Assembly: GCA_001600415.1 (NCBI GenBank)
Contig: BCJX01000009.1
Span: forward strand, 600,358 to 664,357
Length of the DNA stretch: 64,000 nucleotides
DNA from: Pascua guehoae
Lineage: Eukaryota > Basidiomycota > Tremellomycetes > Trichosporonales > Trichosporonaceae
Direction: 5' to 3'
Shown here piece after piece: positions 60,515 to 64,000 of the stretch. The notes below the pieces were generated by a model, which made no database searches, was not told the origin of the DNA, and saw only the letters and a program-made list of their open reading frames with translations. Position numbers and translations under genes: made by a program. How positions within the stretch are numbered: position 1 is the stretch's first letter; each line of letters begins with the position of its first letter.

Positions 60515-62619
60515 ATGCTGCCGCATATCGCCTCGACCCTCCTCCTAGCGCTAGGCGCCAGTGCCAGCGCGCGCCTCGACGCCGCGACGCACCGCGAGCT
60601 GCTCCTCAGCGGCCGCCCACAGGTCGGGCTGTGGAAGGCGCTCAACGCCGAGCTCGCCAAGACCGACGCTGCGTGAGTGCCGTCGCCTCTAGACGAGACT
60701 GACCGCAGGTCGCAAGTCGCGTTCGAGGCGCCGACGCACCGCGCATACTGCTTTGACCAGCCCGTGTCGCACTTTGACAAGAGCGTCAACGGGACGTTCT
60801 GCCACCGGTACTGGATCGACGCGAGCCACTACAGGCCCGGCGGGCCCGTGTACCTCCTCGACGGCGGCGAGACGAGCGGCGAGGACAGGTGTGTCCGAGT
60901 GCGCGGGAGGAGCTGATGCAAAAGGCTGGGGTTCCTCGAGACGGGGATTCTTGAGATTCTGTCCAACGCAACGGGTGGTCTGTCGATCGTGCTCGAGCAT
61001 AGGTGAGTTTGAGGCGGACATGATGGAGGCCATGGACGTATGAGAGAACTAGACGTGTTTGAGATCGTGACGTGTTAGAGACCTGGACGTGTTAGAGACT
61101 TGGACGTGTTAGAGCCTAGACGTGTTAGAGTCTAGACGTGTTAGAAACCTGCTCACATAAGGTACTATGGCGAGTCGGTCCCCGTGCCGTCGTTTTCCAC
61201 CGACGACCTGCGTTTCCTGAACAACAAGGAGGCACTCCAGGACTCTGCCTACGTAAGTGCAATGTCTTCTCTCGGCTCACCCCGCAGTTTATCGAGCACT
61301 TTAAGCCGCCACACGACGTGCTCAACCTGTCGCACCCGGACGCGCTGCACCCGAACAACACGCCGTGGATCTACTATGGCGGCTCGTACGCGGGTGCGCG
61401 CGCGGCACACATGCGCGTCGAGTACCCCCACCTCGTCTGGGGCGCCATTGCGAGCTCTGGTGAGCTGCCCACATACAACATGTCGCTGACGCCGCAGCGG
61501 TGACACACGCGCAGATCAACTTTCCCGAGTACTTTGAGCCGATCCAGGAGTATGCCGACGAGTCGTGCATCTCGGCCCTGCAGTGGGCGGTGCAGACGAT
61601 CGACTCTTTGCTGGACAAGAGCGCGCCGGTGAAATTCGCCCTCAAGGCCATGTTTGGGCTTGCGGGGCTCGAGGACGATGACTTTGCCGACGTCATCCAG
61701 TCTCCGTTTGGTGTGTATTTGCGCACTGTTGTGGCTCCACTGACGCGGCAGGATACTGGCAGGCGCAGAACTGGGATCCAGCTGTGGGCTCGGACGGGTG
61801 GGACGAGTTTTGCACCGCCATCACGTCGGGCAAGGCTGGGAGCACCATCGGTCTCATCAAGGTGTAAGTCACACGCACAGTTTGACTGCTGACGAGCAGC
61901 CCCGCGGCCGTGGTCAAGTATGCCAACTATGTCCGCCGGAACATTGCGTCCCGCTGCCCAACCGACGTCGCCGAAGTGAGCGCGCACCACTCCGACAGCT
62001 ACAACTAACCCCCCAGTGCTTTGACTCGCACGACGACGCAAAGTTTCAGGACACGGACCTGTCCCAGACATGGCGCCTGTGGCTCTTCCAGGTCTGCACG
62101 CAGTGGGGATACTTTATGCCCGCGCCCCCCGAGGGCCGCCCGTCCATCGTGTCGCGCCGCGTCACGCTCGACTACTCGGCAAAGATTTGCAAGCAGGCCT
62201 ACCCGCCCGGCAAGCACTTTAGCGTCCCCGACTGGCCCGACGTCGACGAGGTCAACCGCCGCGGCGACTATGAGATTGAGGCAGACCGCCTCGCGTTCAT
62301 CGACGGCGACCGCGATCCATGGCGCCCCATGGTATGTACCCGCCACTGACTCACCGACTGACACACAGACGCCCCAGAGTGAGGTTGCGCCCAAGCGCAA
62401 ATCGTCGGTCAACAAGCCCGTGCATCTCATTTACGACGCCATTCATCACTACGACGAGGTGAGTTTGTCGATTCGCCACACTGCTAACGCCAGAACGGGC
62501 TCAGGAACCACTCGGCGGAACCTGCGCGGATCCGCGACGTGCACGAGTTTGAAGTCTTGTTTGTCCAAGAATGGCTCGCACAGTGGAAGGAGAAGAAGGC
62601 AGCAGAGGTGCACCCGTAG
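60515..62619 (+). CDS. Secreted serine carboxypeptidase, family S28
   Basis: Family S28 (lysosomal Pro-X carboxypeptidase/DPP7-like), releasing residues after proline, typically at acidic pH. Eleven exons give 536 aa: 60515-60672, 60709-60888, 60925-61002, 61162-61252, 61288-61459, 61498-61710, 61752-61863, 61900-61975, 62017-62331, 62369-62458, 62494-62619. A signal peptide (MLPHIASTLLLALGASASA) is followed by FDQPVSHFD, GGPVYLLDGGE, LEHRYYGES, and the nucleophile motif YYGGSYAGARAA. Then come SSAVTHAQINFPEYF, the Asp segment FIDGDRDPW and the His segment DAIHHYDENG, so the Ser-Asp-His triad is complete. There are few N-glycosylation sites. The fourth exon is preceded by a 159-nt intron filled with a minisatellite. 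Confidence 0.94.
61050..61150 (+). repeat. Intronic minisatellite, 16-17-bp unit, about six copies
   Basis: The core GACGTGTTAGAG recurs with spacers ACCTG, ACTTG, CCTA and TCTA; the first copy (GACGTGTTTGAG) and last copy (GACGTGTTAGAA) are diverged. It occupies most of intron 3 of the S28 peptidase gene (61003-61161), which explains why that intron is about four times the length of its neighbours. Confidence 0.92.
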
Positions 62620-63103
62620 CGGAAGTTTCTTATGCAAGCTTGGTAATGCAGCCCTGATGTTGCTGGCGTCTACATGCTGATTGTCTCGATCTGTTTAACC
62701 TGGCACAGCTCGTTCAGCTCGTTTTGTAGCCAGCCCTGGGCCTCTGCTAACCCGGGACCTCTGCTAACCCGTAAGGGCGTCCCACTCGTTTGAGCTTTGT
62801 TGGGAACGGGCTCCCCGAAGGGGTGCCCGTTGGAGGGTTTTAGTGGTTGGTGGGGAGCACAGGAAGCTGCAGACATATGATGACATATATACACACCCAT
62901 TGTATGGGCAGCAGGGAGCGAGGATTGGATATACAGTAGGGGATTTGAGAATGGGGGGATGCACTTGGTACCGTGAGGTTTATCTGCAGAAGGGTATGCG
63001 GGGTATCTTGACTCGAAGCAGAACGGGACTAGAGTTAGTTGAAACAGTGGGGTGTGGCGCGTACTGGTTCTTTATTTATTTATTTTTGTGGTCGTGTGTG
63101 GCG
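62620..63103. other. Convergent 3' region
   Basis: 484 bp between the S28 gene and the 3' end of the last gene. It contains two short CTCTGCTAACCCG repeats at about 62742-62770 and an inverted GGGAACGGGCTCC/GGGGTGCCCGTT patch. No gene was seen. Confidence 0.5.
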
Positions 63104-64000
63104 TTACTCTTTGGCGTCGGGAACGACTGGCGGGGCAGCAGCGTCTACAGCGCCGGTCTTGGGGAGGAGCTGCTCAGGGAGAGTACCATGGTGACCCTGC
63201 TTAAACGGCGAGTAGTCGCCCTCGGTCTTGCCACCTCCCATGCCGTCAACCTTGGGCTGTTCGACGAGGGTGGGGTCAACCTTGATCTTGTCGGAGTCCT
63301 TCGATGAGGTGTCCGAGTTGGTGGGAGATCCGGCCGGAGTTGTAGCCTGAGATAAAGTAGGCGTCCTCGGCTGAATCGACGACGATGACGTGCTCGAGGA
63401 GGTCGGGGAACCAGTCTTGGTTGGCGTCGACAGAGTCTTGGTTGGTGTCGACGGGGTCTTGATTGGGGTCGACAGGGCCCCGAGTCGTGTCGATGGGGCC
63501 GGCGCGGATAGGGCAGTCGTGGGAGGCAGCGACTGGGTGGTCTGCGCGGATGGGGTTTTCGCGGGCGTCGACCGGGTGGGAGTCGATGAGATGCTTGTGG
63601 GAGGCACTGTCGTGGTTGGCGCCGAAGGGGGGTTAGAGTTGCCGGACAGAGGCTTGGTGGGATTTGAAGGGATGGTCGACGCGACCTTGAGGTGGTCAGA
63701 CATGGAAGTCTCAAGTGCTGTGCCGCCAGGCGTCGATGGGCCAGCAGGGTTTGTCTTGGAGTCATTGGCCTTGGACGGCTCAACTGGCGGGGGGTTGGGT
63801 GCTGACGCGTCGGGCTGAGTGGTGCCCTGTCCGGTTAGCAGAGATCCTGTCAGAGCCTGCTTGGCCGCTCACCTCCTTGGGACCTTGCTTTGTCCCAGCC
63901 GCCGGTTCGTCACCGGCTTCCATCTTCTGTTTGTCCCTCTTCTCTGCCTCCTTCGCTTCTCGTTTGGCCTTCATGTTTGCTTCTCGTTTGGCCTTCATGG
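63104..64000 (-). CDS. Ser/Thr/Pro-rich low-complexity protein, 3' part (5' end outside window)
   Basis: Two exons are visible (minus strand): from the window edge to 63873, and 63826-63104, with a 46-nt intron and stop at 63104-63106. The first exon is Lys/Arg/Glu-rich and begins with a tandem 24-bp repeat coding MKAKREAN-MKAKREAK, so the repeat array probably continues beyond the window. The second exon encodes about 240 residues dominated by Ser, Thr and Pro with repeated TPTKT/TPIKT/STPTKT units, then an acidic stretch (DSDKIKVDPTLVEQP) and a Gly-Lys-rich end. It is probably disordered. No signal peptide or domain was recognised and the function is unknown. The ATG at 63998 cannot be confirmed as the start. 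Confidence 0.65.

Overview
This 64-kb window is nuclear DNA from a basidiomycete yeast, most likely a Tremellomycete and probably of the order Trichosporonales. The evidence is gene density, many introns of about 35-60 nt with GTRNGT donors and CTAAC/CTGAC branch points, G+C-rich third codon positions, a fused spermidine synthase-saccharopine dehydrogenase gene (an arrangement known from basidiomycetes), and an F-box-like protein whose start resembles a family I associate with Trichosporonales. I see no prokaryotic genes, CRISPR arrays, intact transposons or defence systems. It reads as ordinary housekeeping euchromatin with one accessory patch at about 6.8-13.4 kb.

Layout. 0-7 kb: 3' part of a short-chain dehydrogenase, the SPE3-LYS9 chimera, and a secreted protein with a GPI-like tail. 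6.8-13.4 kb: gene-poor accessory patch with an intron-containing tRNA-Pro(AGG), a small one-helix membrane protein, a 28-bp inverted repeat, an F-box-like orphan, and two diverged direct repeats that bracket the last two. 13.4-17.4 kb: NMN adenylyltransferase with two unusually long introns, then a 100-N assembly gap. 17.4-31.4 kb: cytoplasmic dynein heavy chain (4571 aa, minus strand). 31.9-34.2 kb: SLY1 (ER-Golgi SNARE regulator). 34.7-39.4 kb: largest subunit of RNA polymerase III. 39.6-41.4 kb: UMP/CMP kinase. 42.6-45.1 kb: exocyst EXO84. 45.4-47.1 kb: cyclophilin-40. 47.7-49.5 kb: NOP58. 50.0-53.8 kb: TOF1/Timeless. 54.6-56.1 kb: Ctr-type copper transporter. 56.6-59.8 kb: long-form tRNase Z. 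60.5-62.6 kb: secreted S28 serine peptidase. 63.1-64 kb: 3' part of a Ser/Thr/Pro-rich protein that runs off the window.

The genes do not form a pathway cluster. Several share broad themes: tRNA production (Pol III subunit, tRNase Z, an intron-bearing tRNA), vesicle traffic (dynein, SLY1, EXO84), and ribosome and chromosome maintenance (NOP58, TOF1). Exon structures were assembled by hand. For every complete spliced gene the exons sum to a multiple of three and rejoin family-typical sequence. At least four introns are multiples of three without a stop, so a plain ORF scan reads through them.

Best candidates for something undescribed: (1) in-frame N-terminal extensions that look like mitochondrial presequences on the SPE3-LYS9 chimera and on tRNase Z, suggesting dual targeting by alternative start codons; (2) the F-box-like orphan with its flanking direct repeats; (3) a spliced, GC-rich, three-hairpin segment at about 59.95-60.19 kb that could be a noncoding RNA; (4) the 28-bp hairpin at 10.1 kb.
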